A stretch of 64,000 nucleotides of DNA from Steromphala cineraria (lineage: Eukaryota > Mollusca > Gastropoda > Trochida > Trochidae), in assembly GCA_916613615.1 (NCBI GenBank), contig OU744720.1, positions 66,189,971 through 66,253,970 on the forward strand, written 5' to 3'. Shown here one piece after another: positions 49,391-62,239 of this stretch. How positions within the stretch are numbered: the stretch's first letter is position 1; every line of letters starts with the position of its first letter. The translations under genes and the position numbers were made by a program. Under the pieces are notes generated by a model that made no database searches, was not told the DNA's origin, and worked only from the letters and a program-made list of their open reading frames with translations.

Positions 49391-51219
49391 ACCGATACTA
49401 CAACAGATTCCTTGGTGTGTTGCTTAGTCTGTTCTTGCGTTCACTTTAGTTGGATTGTTACTATTCATTAAAACATAAACGTCTTTTCCTTTTTTCATTA
49501 TAGTCTTTGATAATGGTTATTTTCTCTATTTCATAAGTTTTTTAACTAATTATATGTATTACATTGCCTTATACAGTCATGGCGCAATACTGGAGGAGTG
49601 CTACCAGGGGACAGGGCATTTTAGTTCATTACTACTCATCTATGTCAGTACATTATGTTACAAATGTACATTTTGTTATATACACAATTATGTAATCACT
49701 GGTTGTATGACTTGAGCTACATCTGATGACAGAAAATGTTATTCAAATGAAGTAGAAACAAATTTTCTTACTGCTCTATGGCCCAACAATAACTGTATCA
49801 TGTTATCGGCATTGCTCAACTATATTCTGTCACTTGATTCTGATTGCCTTTCATGCAGAGCCAATATGAAAACTACAAGAACCTTTACAAGAAAAGGGGG
49901 AATTATATGATGGACTTATTGAGACTGACATGATTATGGCGAGACAATTGATACACAAAACCATTAACAGTTCACAATAGATCACTTGCTGACCAACAAT
50001 TCACTCAATTTTGCATTTTGATTGAGCCGTAATTTGCAGTTTTTTGACAAGAGTGATGTTGCAGATAAAAACTTAAAAGAAGCTGTTCTGTGGATAAAAC
50101 CTCTCATACATCATACTGATATTATCTTGTCATCTTTAACGAATTTTGTCTACTTTGACCATCATTTTAATTTGTTCAGAAAGGATTGTATTTCAATTTT
50201 TTATTCGTTAAGGAGCACGACATTTATAATCATGAACATAACAAAAGTATTAATATAATATGCTTTGTAAATAATTTCTATTCCAGGAACTTGTCGTTAA
50301 ATATTGATGTTTACAAAAACGGCCCGATTCTAAATATTCAAATCCTTAATGAACACAACAGGATGAATGCAAACTCTGTAAATCTGTACGAAGTGTCAGT
50401 CACCAACTCTGTTATACTGCAATTTTGAGATAATTTTGTACCATATTCCATTGCTCTGGTTGACTTTTCCCTGACACTGACCGTTTGAGTAATACAAATA
50501 ACCACAACAATCGTAGTAGGCTTATGCTTGATACAATGGCAGACCTTGATCTTCTAATAGAGTCATTGATCCGATTGGGTTTTGCAAGTTGAATAAGGGT
50601 TACTTAAATAATTAGCTTTACGATAACAATCTCAAATAACGGGGAAGTACCGTTTAAATATAAGATAAATCCCCTATCATGGATACAAATATTTTGCCAT
50701 CCTAAATAAGTAAATATTATCACAATTTATACAGCCAATAATAACCCTCTACTGAAAGACTGTTCCATTTATCCACTTGTGCACTTCCGAGCTTTTGGGC
50801 ACTTCTGGGATCAATCTGAAATTTTGAAGCATGTGGCTACGTCCGGAGAGAGTTATATTATCAAGTACTAAATAATACATCACTGATTCAGTCAGAGGTT
50901 TCGTAGGTTCCCTGAATTTTGAGGCTGCTCCGCTTTTGGAGTGTCCTGCAAACGCTTATCTAGTTCCTTATGAGTTGTAACTTGTTTCCATGTCCATTTT
51001 GACTGGATAACACATTTAACAATCTGTAGGGAAGTTCATATAATTATCATCAATCATATATCCTATATATTTGAGACGCATGTGTAAAACCATTATTCAG
51101 CTAGACAGCGAAGATGTTGAGGAAGTGACGTTCAGCAATAGATCCATTCTGCAGAATTTCCAAGGGAGTGGGAAGATGAACTGGTTTTCTAACCACATCT
51201 GACATTTTGCGTATAATGG
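49391..51219. other. spacer with unidentified frames
   Basis: Two overlapping plus frames, 50022-50258 and 50186-50428 (78 and 80 codons), look like one former frame broken by a shift. I do not recognise a family; an old element relic is possible. Nothing else was seen. Confidence 0.35.
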
Positions 51220-51470
51220 AGTCAAATTTCTTGATATATATTGCACACCCAAAGGCTTTTAGTAAATCTAGACAACCTTTCTCTTTAGACAAATAATGTT
51301 ACTTAAGGGAAAATTACATGAAACATGAGGTATAATCGATAGCGACAATTGTGCCTCATAGAGTAGTAAACTAGTCTGCGTAACTTAAACTATAGTCTAC
51401 AATAAGTGTTTAGAGCAATCGCCTTTGAGGAAATAAGCTTTGAAAATGATGGTAACGTTTTAAGGAAAGT
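51220..51470 (+). repeat. local duplicate B (partner at 49125-49390)
   Basis: See the partner for the shared blocks. The 63-codon minus frame at 51101-51292 overlaps it but is not kept in the partner. Confidence 0.8.
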
Positions 51471-51596
51471 AAATGGCTGTACATGAGTGTTACTGAGGGT
51501 GTTCTAACGATTAACTGTTGTACTCAAGGATATATTGGTTTGAGTACCCAATGCTATATAATAACTTTCCTTTTCTCAGTTCTCATTAACTAATCA

Positions 51597-52015
51597 GGCC
51601 TGAACGCCTGATGGGCTGATGACATACATGGTGTTCGGTGTTCGTTCATAAACTTTTGTACATTTTCAACTTTGTCTCCAAAAAGCTCAAATCGTCTTGA
51701 CTAGTGAGGTTTTAATTCATAGCTTTGGTGATCCTGTGGGACCCAATGAGGGCCAAATGGGCCACCCAAAAAGGCATATAAAGCTGAAACATTGTGTACA
51801 GACTTCTCGACCAATTAGGTTTATAATTTATAGCTTTGGTGACACTATTACGCCTATAAGGACCAAAGGGGCCACGTCCCTAAAACCTTTAGCGACTTCT
51901 TTTCTAAGAGCAAAATGTCTAGAAAGCTTAAACTGTTTTTACAGACTCCTGGACAAGTTAGGATTGTAATTCTTCGATCTGGTGACCATATGACCGCTAC
52001 TAAGGGCTCGGTGAA
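51597..52015 (-). repeat. 145-bp repeat family, old inverted copy
   Basis: Opens aggcctgaacgcctgatggg, then a diverged gtgttcgttcataaact stretch and about 2.5 units with ttgactagtgagg and agctttggtgatcctgtg landmarks. It is the most diverged copy in the window, so the family has been active over a long time. The 90-codon frame at 51697-51969 runs along the repeat and is not a gene. Confidence 0.8.
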
Positions 52016-53236
52016 TTTTTGGATTCTATACCTACATTATTAAGTGCAGATGTTCTAAATTGAGGGTCACTCTTTTAAGTTTTCATGCAATCTTTGACTC
52101 ATTTCTATGTCTTAAAGCATCCATATTACATATTTTACTGACAAGAAATATACCGTAGTCATTGTAACTGACGATATACTGATAAAATATCTTAAAGAAA
52201 ACAAATTAATCGCAGAAATAAACACCAACAAATATTTTGAAAATAAAGCACACATTTGTATATGATGAAGTGTCCTTTCTGAATGTTTTGTTACTTCCCA
52301 TCATTTAGTTGTAACCACATTGGTATCCCTCTGATGCGAAATAACAAAAGACGTTCTTTAGGATCATACGTGTAAATACACCTTGGGGTCGAAACTAATT
52401 CCATGTGAAGCAACTATCTTGCAAAATGAAAATCACCACAGAAAGGTAGATACACTATGCGATTCTCCAGTGATATTTTGCATCTGAAATATCATACCAT
52501 ATTGTCATTACGTCATTACTGTTTGTATAATTTACTTCATGATTAATTTCATGAAGAGTCTGCATTTTTGTCTAAGTCTAAGAGCGAGTTATATTGTGTG
52601 ATAGAACTTATAGTATGAAAATTGTTCTGATTTTCCTAGAAAGAAACTCATTATTTTATTGATTGATGTCCCCTGAAAAGAGGATAAACTAAATGAAGCT
52701 TTCCGCTGCGATAACTTCTGGGCCATGAGGAAAGCATTGGCCTCTAAATGGAAGCGGTTGTTGGTTTGATGTAAAAAAAACTAATCACCCTTTGCACAAA
52801 TATACCCAATGGATGTAAATAATGTATGAGATGCATCCGCTAGACCAGAGATCAGACTTATTCTTTACTGAAATATCTTTCTTGTATACTGAAGGGAATA
52901 AAATTTCCCACTACATTGCCCTTGAGGCTTTCTTCCATGTCTGCATGATGTTGGTAGTATGCCGTATCATTGATAGTTCATAGTTATATATTAAAGAAGT
53001 AAACGAAATAAAAGTAAAATTTTGATTGGAAAGATTTCATTCTTGAAAATATTTTCCTTAACAAACTGTATATGTAGATGTTTATTACCAGAAAACATCT
53101 ACTTCTTATTCTCTCATTTTTCCACAGAATGGATACATGTCTATACAGGAGGACATCTGACTTATAAATGGGTTCTTTTATGACATTATTGTGAGAAAAT
53201 ATATTCAGACAGATTGAGATGCTCCATTTGATTCTA
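52016..53236. other. no gene recognised
   Basis: AT-rich spacer. The 90-codon minus frame at 52984-53256 has no domain and partly overlaps the Ginger-like terminus. Confidence 0.45.
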
Positions 53237-53244
53237 TTTATATA

Positions 53245-54253
53245 TGTTACAGTCAATATGTCAAATCAGTCATTTCGTCAAATGCCTCAATGTATCAGGC
53301 AATTTATAAAATTTCTGTGACTAATTTGTTTAGGCATTTGGCTAAATGACAATATGACAACTATATGTTAGGCCATTATTATGTCAAAATAGTAATAACG
53401 TGTCACTGAAGTGTTGTAAATTAGTAATATTGTGTCTCAATTACCAAAAAAATATGATGCAATGAAGAAGGTTTTAATTCCAAGAGAAGAGTATTTTTTA
53501 ATTAATGGAGACCTTAAGACAAATAGTGTCCATCATATTTTGAACAATATGAATATATATATGAATGTGGTGGAGTTGAAAAACTGATAAAAAAACGTGA
53601 ACATGGTGACTCGACAGTGTTGTAGTTTGTCAATATTGAAGGAACGCCGGACAACTGGTCATTGTTGAAGAGACAGAATGCTAAAGGAACTCGCAAAGAA
53701 ATATGCTAATCCAACACGCGAGTAGATTTAACTTTTCAAATCATTATGCCTTGACTGACAGATGATGTAAAAGCGGCCAAAAACGATAGGTGATGTTGTA
53801 AGGCCAATCCTTACAAAGGAATTTGCTTTATGTAGACAAGTGGATCTATTCGACATGCAGTCCCCTCCACAAGGTAGTTTCAAGTGAATAATGGTTTATC
53901 CGAATCATTTGACAATTTTGTGTGTGTTGAAGGCTCTGACCTCAAAGCGTGATATAGAAGTGGAATACATACTTATGGCTATATCCATGAGAAGAACCTC
54001 TTGATCTACAAAGTGATAATCACAAGTATATTGAAAGGAACATTTTCAAGAAATCAGTTCCATCTGGAAGAAATTTGGAAGAAATTGAAATATGTGTATT
54101 CAAATCACTACGTGAGGCAGCCAATTTAGAATCGACGACAGGTGGACAAGGCTTAATGAAATGATTTAGTCAAATGACTGAAAACAGTAGTCATTTTGCA
54201 AAATGCCTTGATTGGACATATTGATTCCTTGATTTGACATATTGACTGTAACA
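53245..54253 (+). mobile_element. 1009-bp Ginger-like DNA transposon relic
   Basis: The left end TGTTACAGTCAATATGTC (from 53245) and its perfect inverse ending at 54253 are flanked by TATA on both sides (53241-53244 and 54254-54257). A TGTNR terminus and a 4-bp duplication are the reported hallmarks of Ginger elements, and the interior encodes a broken integrase of the matching type. Gtcaaatg-type motifs recur below both ends. The element is internally deleted and inactive. Confidence 0.75.
53470..54150 (+). pseudogene. retroviral-type integrase fragment (Ginger/KRBA2-like)
   Basis: On the plus strand the translated pieces follow the integrase order seen in transposon proteins often labelled KRAB-A domain-containing 2-like: an LIKKREHGDSTVL segment, remnants of the zinc-binding region (FKSLC), a KRPKTIGDVV linker, then the catalytic core. 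The first core aspartate lies in QVDLFDMQS (53843-53845) and the second in LQSDN (54015-54017), about 57 residues apart as expected. The glutamate is not visible. Stops at several sites and at least one frame change break the frame. Such proteins cut and join transposon ends in the nucleus; this copy cannot. Confidence 0.7.
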
Positions 54254-54257
54254 TATA

Positions 54258-55389
54258 TAAAATTTGAAAGTATCGATGCATTGAAATTGTATGTATCTAA
54301 AATTATAAGGACAAGATTAAGAACATGGTTTGATTTGAAAGGGTATAAATATACAAAATGCTTAAATGTTATTGTAGATTGTCAGAGACCACAATGTTCA
54401 ATTTGTGCATAACAAAAAGCAACACGTCAAATGATAAGAAAAACGTGGAAATATGATGGCATGTGAAGTATTATGAGACATTACGTAAGCAACTGTCTAA
54501 GATCAGTGCCAGTAAGCTTATCAAGGAAGATGTTCTTCAAAGAGTCAGAGGTCACGCACTTGTAACTTAAACAAGAAAACATATTGAAACCTACTTCTGT
54601 TTGAATAAAAATAGAAACATGATAAGGTGAAAACCCAAAACGAACCAGTCGTATGAAAAAGAAAATGAAAGGTGAAAACCCAAAACGAACCAGTCGTATG
54701 AAAAAGAAAATGAAAGATGAATTCAATATACGAAATGGCATAACATTTGATAAATAAAGACAGTAACCTGTCGTTGCTCATCCTTAAGTTTTAAGATTTT
54801 CATTATTATCAAGAAATCCTAGATTGAATAAACATAATGTAATTACATGCACCTAATGATACTACTAGCTTCGGAACTAAGGTAAAAATACAAACCATGT
54901 AGGTCAAAACAATGTCTTCTTTTTTTAATCCTTCACTGTCAGATCTCAATAATTAAATAGTTACCATAAATGTAATGCTGTATGGCAATATTTTGTTTGT
55001 AAATTATGGGAAATGATTATGAGGAAATGAATTTTTGCATGAATTTTATATTGTATTGATAATAAAATGGTTAAAGAAGTGATACTTTGACCAGCAAAAG
55101 GAACAAAATGTTCCGAATTAAAATTTAGCGTAGTCATTATAGTTACATTTACATTCTATTTTAAAGTTAAATAAAGACATGCGTTGTTAAACGTATGTTT
55201 GAAATTCTGTTAAAGGTAACAAATCAAATGGTTCAAACCTACTTGTACTGTTTTCAATGTGGCTTAGAGTTTATTGATATTCCATTGGTTGACTGTTGTA
55301 AAAGATCATGTCATAGTATGGGTGATTTATCATAAAAGTATTGTTCAATGAAACACCTTTAATTGTTTACAATGCTTACTATTACTGCT
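54258..55389. other. no gene; possible LINE 3' body
   Basis: AT-rich sequence preceding a LINE-type 3' end. It may be the decayed body of that element, but no reverse transcriptase block was seen. It holds a 45-bp duplication. Confidence 0.4.
54625..54714 (+). repeat. 45-bp tandem duplication
   Basis: Two nearly identical units begin aggtgaaaacccaaaacg at 54625 and 54670. Because 45 is a multiple of three, two minus-strand frames show a doubled phenylalanine-rich peptide; this is an artefact of the duplication. Confidence 0.9.
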
Positions 55390-55540
55390 TGTAGTGCAAA
55401 ATGTATTTATTGTATATAATTTATATATCTATTTAATTATGATTTTTTATATTTATGCAAAGCTCTTTGAATGTAAGACAAATTTCCCCGCGGGGATAAT
55501 AAAGTTTAGCTTATCTTATCTTATCTTATCTTATCTTATT
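55390..55540 (+). mobile_element. LINE 3' end with (TTATC)n tail
   Basis: The perfect palindrome CCCCGCGGGG (55486-55495), then gataataaagtttagc, then five TTATC units plus TTATT (55511-55540). A short hairpin before an aataaag motif and a simple pentanucleotide tail is the usual 3' terminus of several LINE groups in aquatic animals. The upstream body is not recognisable. Confidence 0.65.
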
Positions 55541-56137
55541 ACCTATCAAGGACAATTTTACAAAACACTTAAATGTTAATGCAGATTTCCTGTATAATAT
55601 CTAAGGAATTTCAAGCTGAGAAGATAATGAATTTGATCAAATAAAATTTATGTCACAGGTTCTTTAATTGAAACATTCACCCAAAGCGCTCATCGATTCT
55701 AAAGATATATTTCCCATTTATCATGAACAATATATGTAGGAACTATCAGTTATTCAGCAACGTAATTCCATTTTCTTGACAGTTGCTTACAGTAGGCAAA
55801 TACCTCATTTTGTAATACTAAATTTTACCTTGATCCTTCCCTCTATCCCATATGAAAGATATCATCATTTTGAATAGGAAGAAACTTTCGAATTTGATAT
55901 TGACAAGATTTTGTAGTCGGCCGTATGGAAAACAAAATTTAAGCTCTGATATTTGCAAAATAGGTAACTGATTGACCAACATTTAATGTTTTGTGTTATA
56001 TGTTATATGTGTCTTTGTCGCTTTGAAAAGAGAGGATCATTGTTTGTGTGATAGTTGATGAATTGCAAGACACCTTTAGACCAAAATGCTTTGGACCAAG
56101 ACACCTTTAGACCAATTTCTTTCCCCACTTACAACTG
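55541..56137. other. no gene recognised
   Basis: AT-rich spacer. The block caagacacctttagaccaa occurs twice at 31-bp spacing (56066 and 56097). Confidence 0.45.
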
Positions 56138-56480
56138 CGAGTGAGTGAGTGAGTTATTGTTTAGCGCCGCTTGGGCAATATTGCAGCCATTAGCGGCGAG
56201 AAAGTTAATGAAATTGCCTTAATATGAAAATGATTGCAAAAGCAGATAATGGAACAGTGCGAAGGCTGAAAAACATCAGCATAATATCACAAAGTTGTTA
56301 AAAGCTGATATATAGTATCAACATTTATAACTTTAAATACGGTGTTCACCGAAGTGATAAAAAAGTTGTGAAATGGAAATATTAGGGGAAAACGTTTCCC
56401 TGATTTGGGCTGTGCCCAAACACTCACACAATATGTGTTTTACAGTGAGGGGACATTGACAGGGTATACACATATGGGGC
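56138..56480. mobile_element. SINE 3' region, gtgagtgagt family
   Basis: Begins cgagtgagtgagtgagttat, then gcgccgcttgggcaatattgc and agcggcgag, an abundant tail of mollusc SINEs and a relative of 7212-7245. A ggggaaaacgtttcccctga-like hairpin and a cagtgaggggacattgacag block follow. No pol III boxes remain. Confidence 0.6.
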
Positions 56481-59400
56481 TTAAAACTGCAGCTTTATAC
56501 AAAACCATTGATTTTTAACGGATGTTGCCAAAGTTCACCATGGGAAGATAGATTTCTTACTAAATATGACATTTTTGTGTGGAGTTTAGCGATCTTGCCC
56601 TTTCGTTTTAAAACCATGCATGATCCTTGCGGGAGAATAGTGAAAGTTGGGTCTCATACATTGTTCTATAGTAGACGAAACATTGTTTATTGTTTAATGA
56701 ATCTACCCTAGTATGTGACATTATAAATGGCGTTCAATCAAAGTGAAATATATTATATGTAAACATCCTTTTCCAGATGTTTGATACATGAATGATTTTT
56801 TTATGAATGAAAGCAAAACATGTAGTTATTAATTATTTTTCTATATTTTCAACTCAATAATAAATTATCATTTACATTTTGGATTTCTGTTCAGTGTAAA
56901 TTTGTTAAATCAATGTCATAAATGACCAATATCATAATATTGGGAAACTGCCATATAATGTCTTTATAGATTCATATAACTTAAATAAGAATTGTTTATG
57001 TCAATTATTATATAATACAATAGATTAGATAATTACATTGGTCCAGGTGAATGTTATTCTTTATTCTTTATTTTGCAACACATTGTGCAAATGCATAATG
57101 GTAACCATGAAGGACATTTACACAAAAATCACACATTTGAGATGAAATCCCCTCCAAAACAAAAACACATCAATAACAAAGAAACAAGAAAAAACAAACA
57201 AACATTATATCTAAATCGGACAATATTGTGTTATTGTTTCCAATATAAATGTCAAATACTCACTTGTTGATAAAAGTCATACTTCAGAGAAGGATTTCAT
57301 GACAATTATTTTCTGAAACCCCTTCACAAAGACAATATACTTAATATAAAAGTAATTATGCTTCAAATGAATTGAAGTCACACCATAACACAGAATCAAT
57401 CATCAACAACTCAAGTTCAAAGTTTGAATTGAGAACTTTTTGATCAGCGATTTCAGAAATGATGTCATCAATATAAGTAGTTATTCTTCAAATGAATTAA
57501 AGGCACACCTAATATCAGTCATCAACAATAAAACAGTAATTGATATCAAATACACCAAATGACAGTGGCACAACATTTTATTATGCTTATATATTAAATC
57601 TATTGAATCTTAATAATGTAATTAAGAAAGTTGTTTTTGAGCCACCTTTCTTTAAAAATGTTGTATTATACCCACTGTACCCGCATACTTAAAGTAACAT
57701 CTCTTGGCGTTTATTAAAGTAGGTTAAAACATTGTCTGTAACATTTAAACCTTATTTCGCTTAGTCTATTTCATCATTGCATCTGCATCTGCAACATGAC
57801 ACTTTTCCCCAACACTTGATCAATAACAACTGCCATCTTCAAAGATAGAAGTAAACTTGAGTCTTGTGGTAAGAAAACCTTCCACATTTCTTTGGAAGGG
57901 ATGCAGTTTCAATTTGGAAAGAGGAATTAGAACTGCCCTGACGGATTAAGCCTTTCTCGTTTACAATAGACTCTCACAATAATAACATTGTAAATGCATA
58001 AAACTTTGAATCAAAATAATCAGGCAATTAAATGTACATAGTGCTTATGCAATGCACATACTGCATGATTCATATACAAAATTAAAACTGCACTATGTGG
58101 AATTGATTACTTTACATTGTCTTAATTAGATCCGTCACACCATAAAACCCTTGTTAAATAGCATCCAATGATATATTTGATTAAATGTGGCATGATATTG
58201 AACATTAGATAAAGGCAAAACCTTTTTACCACTTATGGTTAAAAACGTAAATATTACTCTGAAGCAATTTCAATTACAATGCCAACAGGATATCGCATTG
58301 CTGTGGATGCTTCTGTGGCAATTAAATGGTCCATCACAACTTTGGAACATATAAGTACATTCCTCTTGATACATGTAGGTATATGTTAGCTGTGCTTTTG
58401 CCTCGCAACCATTTCTTTGATTACAGTTATGGAGCTGTCTATGAAATGGGCCACAACCACATCCCTAATGATGTAGCACTCCTATGCGGATAATTAAAAC
58501 AACAGAATTGTGCATGTATTGAGATATTAGGGAAACTTAGTTCTTTTTGTCCTACATTTTATGTCCCCTTCAAGAAGTTTTTCTTATATCTAAAATTGGA
58601 TTTTGATTGGTTTGTAGTAACAGAGTTTTTGCTTGTTTAAATGTTATAGTTCATTCATATAAATGCATTGTATGATTTTTTTTCCCGGACATACTGCCTT
58701 ACTTTTTTTCATTGCGACAACAATATACTATACTGTTTACTAAAATATTACCCTATTCATATCACATATGATGTTATGGTTGGAGATAAATAAGGTCATT
58801 CGGTGAAAAAAAGAAAGAAGCAGAAACTGGTTCTTATTAAACTTGTCTTGCCAAGGACAGGATCTTTGTAAAGACTATTGAACACCTTACTGTATTTGCT
58901 ACAAAATCATATCAGACGAGTTGTAGCCATAATTTAATTCATTACATGTATATTTGATAGATGAACATGGCACAAATCATTACAGATAAAATTATCTAAT
59001 CGTATTTAGCAGGAAAATGATGTTTTCAACCAAATGTAAATTAGGTGTTTACGACCATTGCCCTTACCCAAAAAGGGTAGTTCAGTGTTTTCCCGTTGAT
59101 GAATATTGAACAAAAAGCTGAAGCTGAACACCTCTTAAATGCAGTTTAAGAAAAGTTGATCGTTCGATATACATGTATGCTGTCACAAAAACGTCACTTG
59201 CAAATTAATGAGTAAATGACATTATTATTATTTTGCTTGCATTTAATATTTTATATGACCCTAAGATTGTTGTAATTTATTATACTAAAGGACATTCCTC
59301 AAAGAGATAGGGGATCAGATAGGAGATTTAACTTTCATGAACAACATATTTTAATTAATTCTTTAATACTGAATTTCTCTGTAATCATCCTTTGTGCACA

Positions 59401-60876
59401 AGTACAAGCTTTGTCTATAAAGTTAAAATCGTGCAAGGATATGTGTTTAATGATCTAAGGTGAGTAACTAAATGTGAAAGCTCTAAAAAAAATTTAATGC
59501 AAAAAGATCAATCTCAATCTATGTTTAGATTAAAAACAGAGGTTTGTGATGATACGGGAAACATAAAGAAATTAGAAAATGTTTTCTTTGTTAAATAAAA
59601 ACCACTTAGAACCTAGGAGTAGAAACTATTTTGTTAAATATGCAAAGCGATTGTGTGTAACAAAGGGCACTTCATGAAATATACATTGTTATTTTATATG
59701 ATTGAGGTTAAGATACTGTGTTCTATCAGTGAACATAAGCACTTTATCTTTTATATCTGCCATAATGAACATCCATTTAAATTGGACTCTACATAGTCAA
59801 GACAGAACTATAATGCTTCTCAACATAAAAATATTTCATAAAAATACCATGTCCCCTTAGTTTTTTTTAAGAAGAGCATTCCCTTAGAGCACCCAATGAT
59901 GGAAAAAAGTTAGCTTTTAAATGTAGTTGTTAATTTTATGTTTTTTTCTTAAGGCATTGCAGTATAGACGTAAACTAGGTGCTTGAAAACAATATAAAGT
60001 GAATCCAAACAAGATAGCTTTTGTAAAAAAAATTACGTTTTTATCCAAAAATGGAATCCCTAATATTAAGATTTTTTTTTAAATGATACATTTTATACTT
60101 CATACCCATTTGAATAGGATTTCAAAGAAATGACATATTGAGGATTACATAGATATTCACAGTCAAATTAGCCCTATCAATGAACATCCAGGGGAGATAA
60201 TTTGTCATTGTGAACATACCCCTTTTAAGTTTGTTTTTTTAGTTATAAAAGTTAAATGGAACAATACATTTTATTAAAAAAACAAATACTTATGCACACA
60301 TTTATTTTCTTAAACTAAATCATTGTTTATATTTTCGTTTGTTTGCCCTCACATTGTCAGTGAAAAATAAACAAAAAAACAAACATTTCAATATTGCAAT
60401 CTGATCATTTCGGCTGCTTAGTAACAAAGGTATCCAACATTCTTAATACACACATATGTTTACAATATACATGTAGTGTTGAAAATACTTTTCATGTGTC
60501 GCTACATAACAAACACATTAGAAAGGACATTATCTGGTTATCAGTATTTTCAAAAATCAGGTTTGATCCTATTTGGATGACAGAAGTTGTCCCTCACATG
60601 CGATTTGACTTAAACAATTATTATGATAAAACATTATTGAGTACTGCACTGACAATATGCAAACTTTTCTAACATGTTTGAAAAGAAATCTTAACAAAAA
60701 CTTTCTACTTCAGACAGAAAATCAATAATATTGCACTGGTTTTGCTAATGCATCTGAGATTTAGCATGATTATTATTCAATTGAGAAAGTGTCCAAAATA
60801 AATCCATTTATATATTTAGCAATGATTGGGGACTGCAGAAGAGACTTTTGTGGTTACAAATATAGATTATGGTACG
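56481..60876. other. about 4.4 kb of unique AT-rich sequence without genes
   Basis: No frame with family resemblance. Frames at 56508-56711, 57073-57270 and 60394-60672 are low-complexity or featureless. Repeated ttattcttta at 57055 reads as clustered AATAAA on the minus strand, which could be a 3' end of a minus-strand transcript or of a LINE. Confidence 0.45.
57349..57532 (+). repeat. diverged direct repeat, 125-bp spacing
   Basis: The cttcaaatgaatt...gcacac...atcatcaacaa-type block occurs at 57361 and again at 57486. Confidence 0.65.
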
Positions 60877-60880
60877 TTAA

Positions 60881-61237
60881 AGGGGCAGTAGTACGTTTTT
60901 AGGGGGAATATAAGGTGATGTCAGGAAAATGAAAATTAATGGTTCCAATTGAAAGACAATGTATTTAAACTAAACGGAGCAGTATTAATTCAAATATTTA
61001 ACGTAAAGTTTAGCCATGCGATTCCTTTTTCTTACAGAAAATGAATGAAAGGTGCTCACACAAAAATGGCGGCCTATGTATTTTATGTGAATCTTCATAC
61101 TTTGTCCTCCGACTATGGATGATTGACTTGTGTAATGAGATTTTTGACACTGTCAAAATAATACATTTAACATTAACTTACAATTATCACTGAAAATTTT
61201 AAAATATAAAATTATAAAAAAACGTGCTACTGCCCCT
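60881..61237. mobile_element. 357-bp MITE, TTAA-flanked (piggyBac-like)
   Basis: The ends AGGGGCAGTAGTACGTTTTT (60881-60900) and the inverse with one difference (61218-61237), with TTAA on both sides (60877-60880 and 61238-61241). The TTAA target is the piggyBac signature. The interior has an aaaatggcggcc motif (about 61064) and no frame. Confidence 0.8.
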
Positions 61238-61504
61238 TTAAAGCATTATTTGTATCCGTTATTCAAGATAGATGAGAGCCTCTTGTTACATCACACTATT
61301 ATTATACTCAAGGTTTTCACATTTAAAAATGATAAATACATCATGTAGACACAGTTGGGAGGTCAATAAGTACGGATTACTGAAACTAAAATCCTAGAAG
61401 GTGTATTACAAAATACTTTTCTTACAAGTTTATTCATTTCCATACTTGCTTTGACAACGATCGTGTGTGGCAATACATCTGTATCACTGATCAAATGACA
61501 TTAT

Positions 61505-61999
61505 ATATATATGAATATTTATATAGCGCCCATATCCATCCACTCGTAGTTGCTCAAGGCACTTGTTGTTTCCCCTGGCCAATGGCATTCTTTAACCGTC
61601 CGATCATTTTTCCAATTCAACTCCCTGGGGAGTATTCAACCGGCATCCACATACATGTATGTGGCGCTCAGGCTTGGGACCTCTCTATGCCGATGAGGGT
61701 ACCCATTCACAGCTAGGTGAAAGGAAACACATAATCACACCAGTTTGTCCAACACTTCTGAGCGTTGATAACAGACAGCATGTGTTCACGTATCCACGAT
61801 TCAGCCACTGACATGAATTCGTGGGATCCTTTAGGTGCGCAGTTTTTGTTGCCAACACACTAGGGCCCAGGGGTGACACCTATAGAGTTCTAACAGAGGT
61901 GAACTCAAATTTTTTACACCTTGGCTTGGATTGGATTCGAACCCCAGACCTCAGCAACGCGAGACCGGAGCTCTTGCCGACTGAGCTATCCAGTACCCC
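61505..61999 (-). mobile_element. tRNA-derived SINE of about 495 bp (minus strand)
   Basis: From 61999 on the minus strand: GGGGTACTGG, then box A TAGCTCAGTCGG (61977-61988) and a perfect box B, GGTTCGAATCC (61933-61943). The two sides of the acceptor stem do not pair, so it is not a tRNA gene. The body ends near 61505 with tatttatatagcgcccatat...gctcaaggca, which resembles a conserved metazoan SINE 3' domain (inference). Several 60-80-codon frames inside are not genes. Confidence 0.75.
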
Positions 62000-62239
62000 A
62001 TATTGCTTTACTCCTGTAACATTGGATAATTCACTCTCTTAACCTAAGGAAGGGGGATGTTACGTGAACAACTAAGTTCTACAAGATATTTTATGAGTGC
62101 TTCTCATAATGTCAATTTGTGCTTATACAATCTGCATGTCTTGTTACTGAGAGCAAATGGAGTTATCCCCCTTTAACCAAGTTGAGAGTTTGTCATTCCT
62201 TAATAGCCTTCCTTCTAATCGGGCTTGATAAAAACGAAA

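Noticed and set aside
51697..51969. 90-codon plus-strand frame
   Set aside because: Runs through an old copy of the 145-bp repeat.
54481..54781. Two overlapping minus-strand frames with a doubled phenylalanine-rich peptide
   Set aside because: The doubling is a 45-bp DNA duplication in AT-rich sequence. No domain or supporting conservation.
61933..61999. Possible tRNA gene on the minus strand (perfect boxes A and B)
   Set aside because: The acceptor stem does not pair and a roughly 430-bp SINE body follows, so it is a SINE head.
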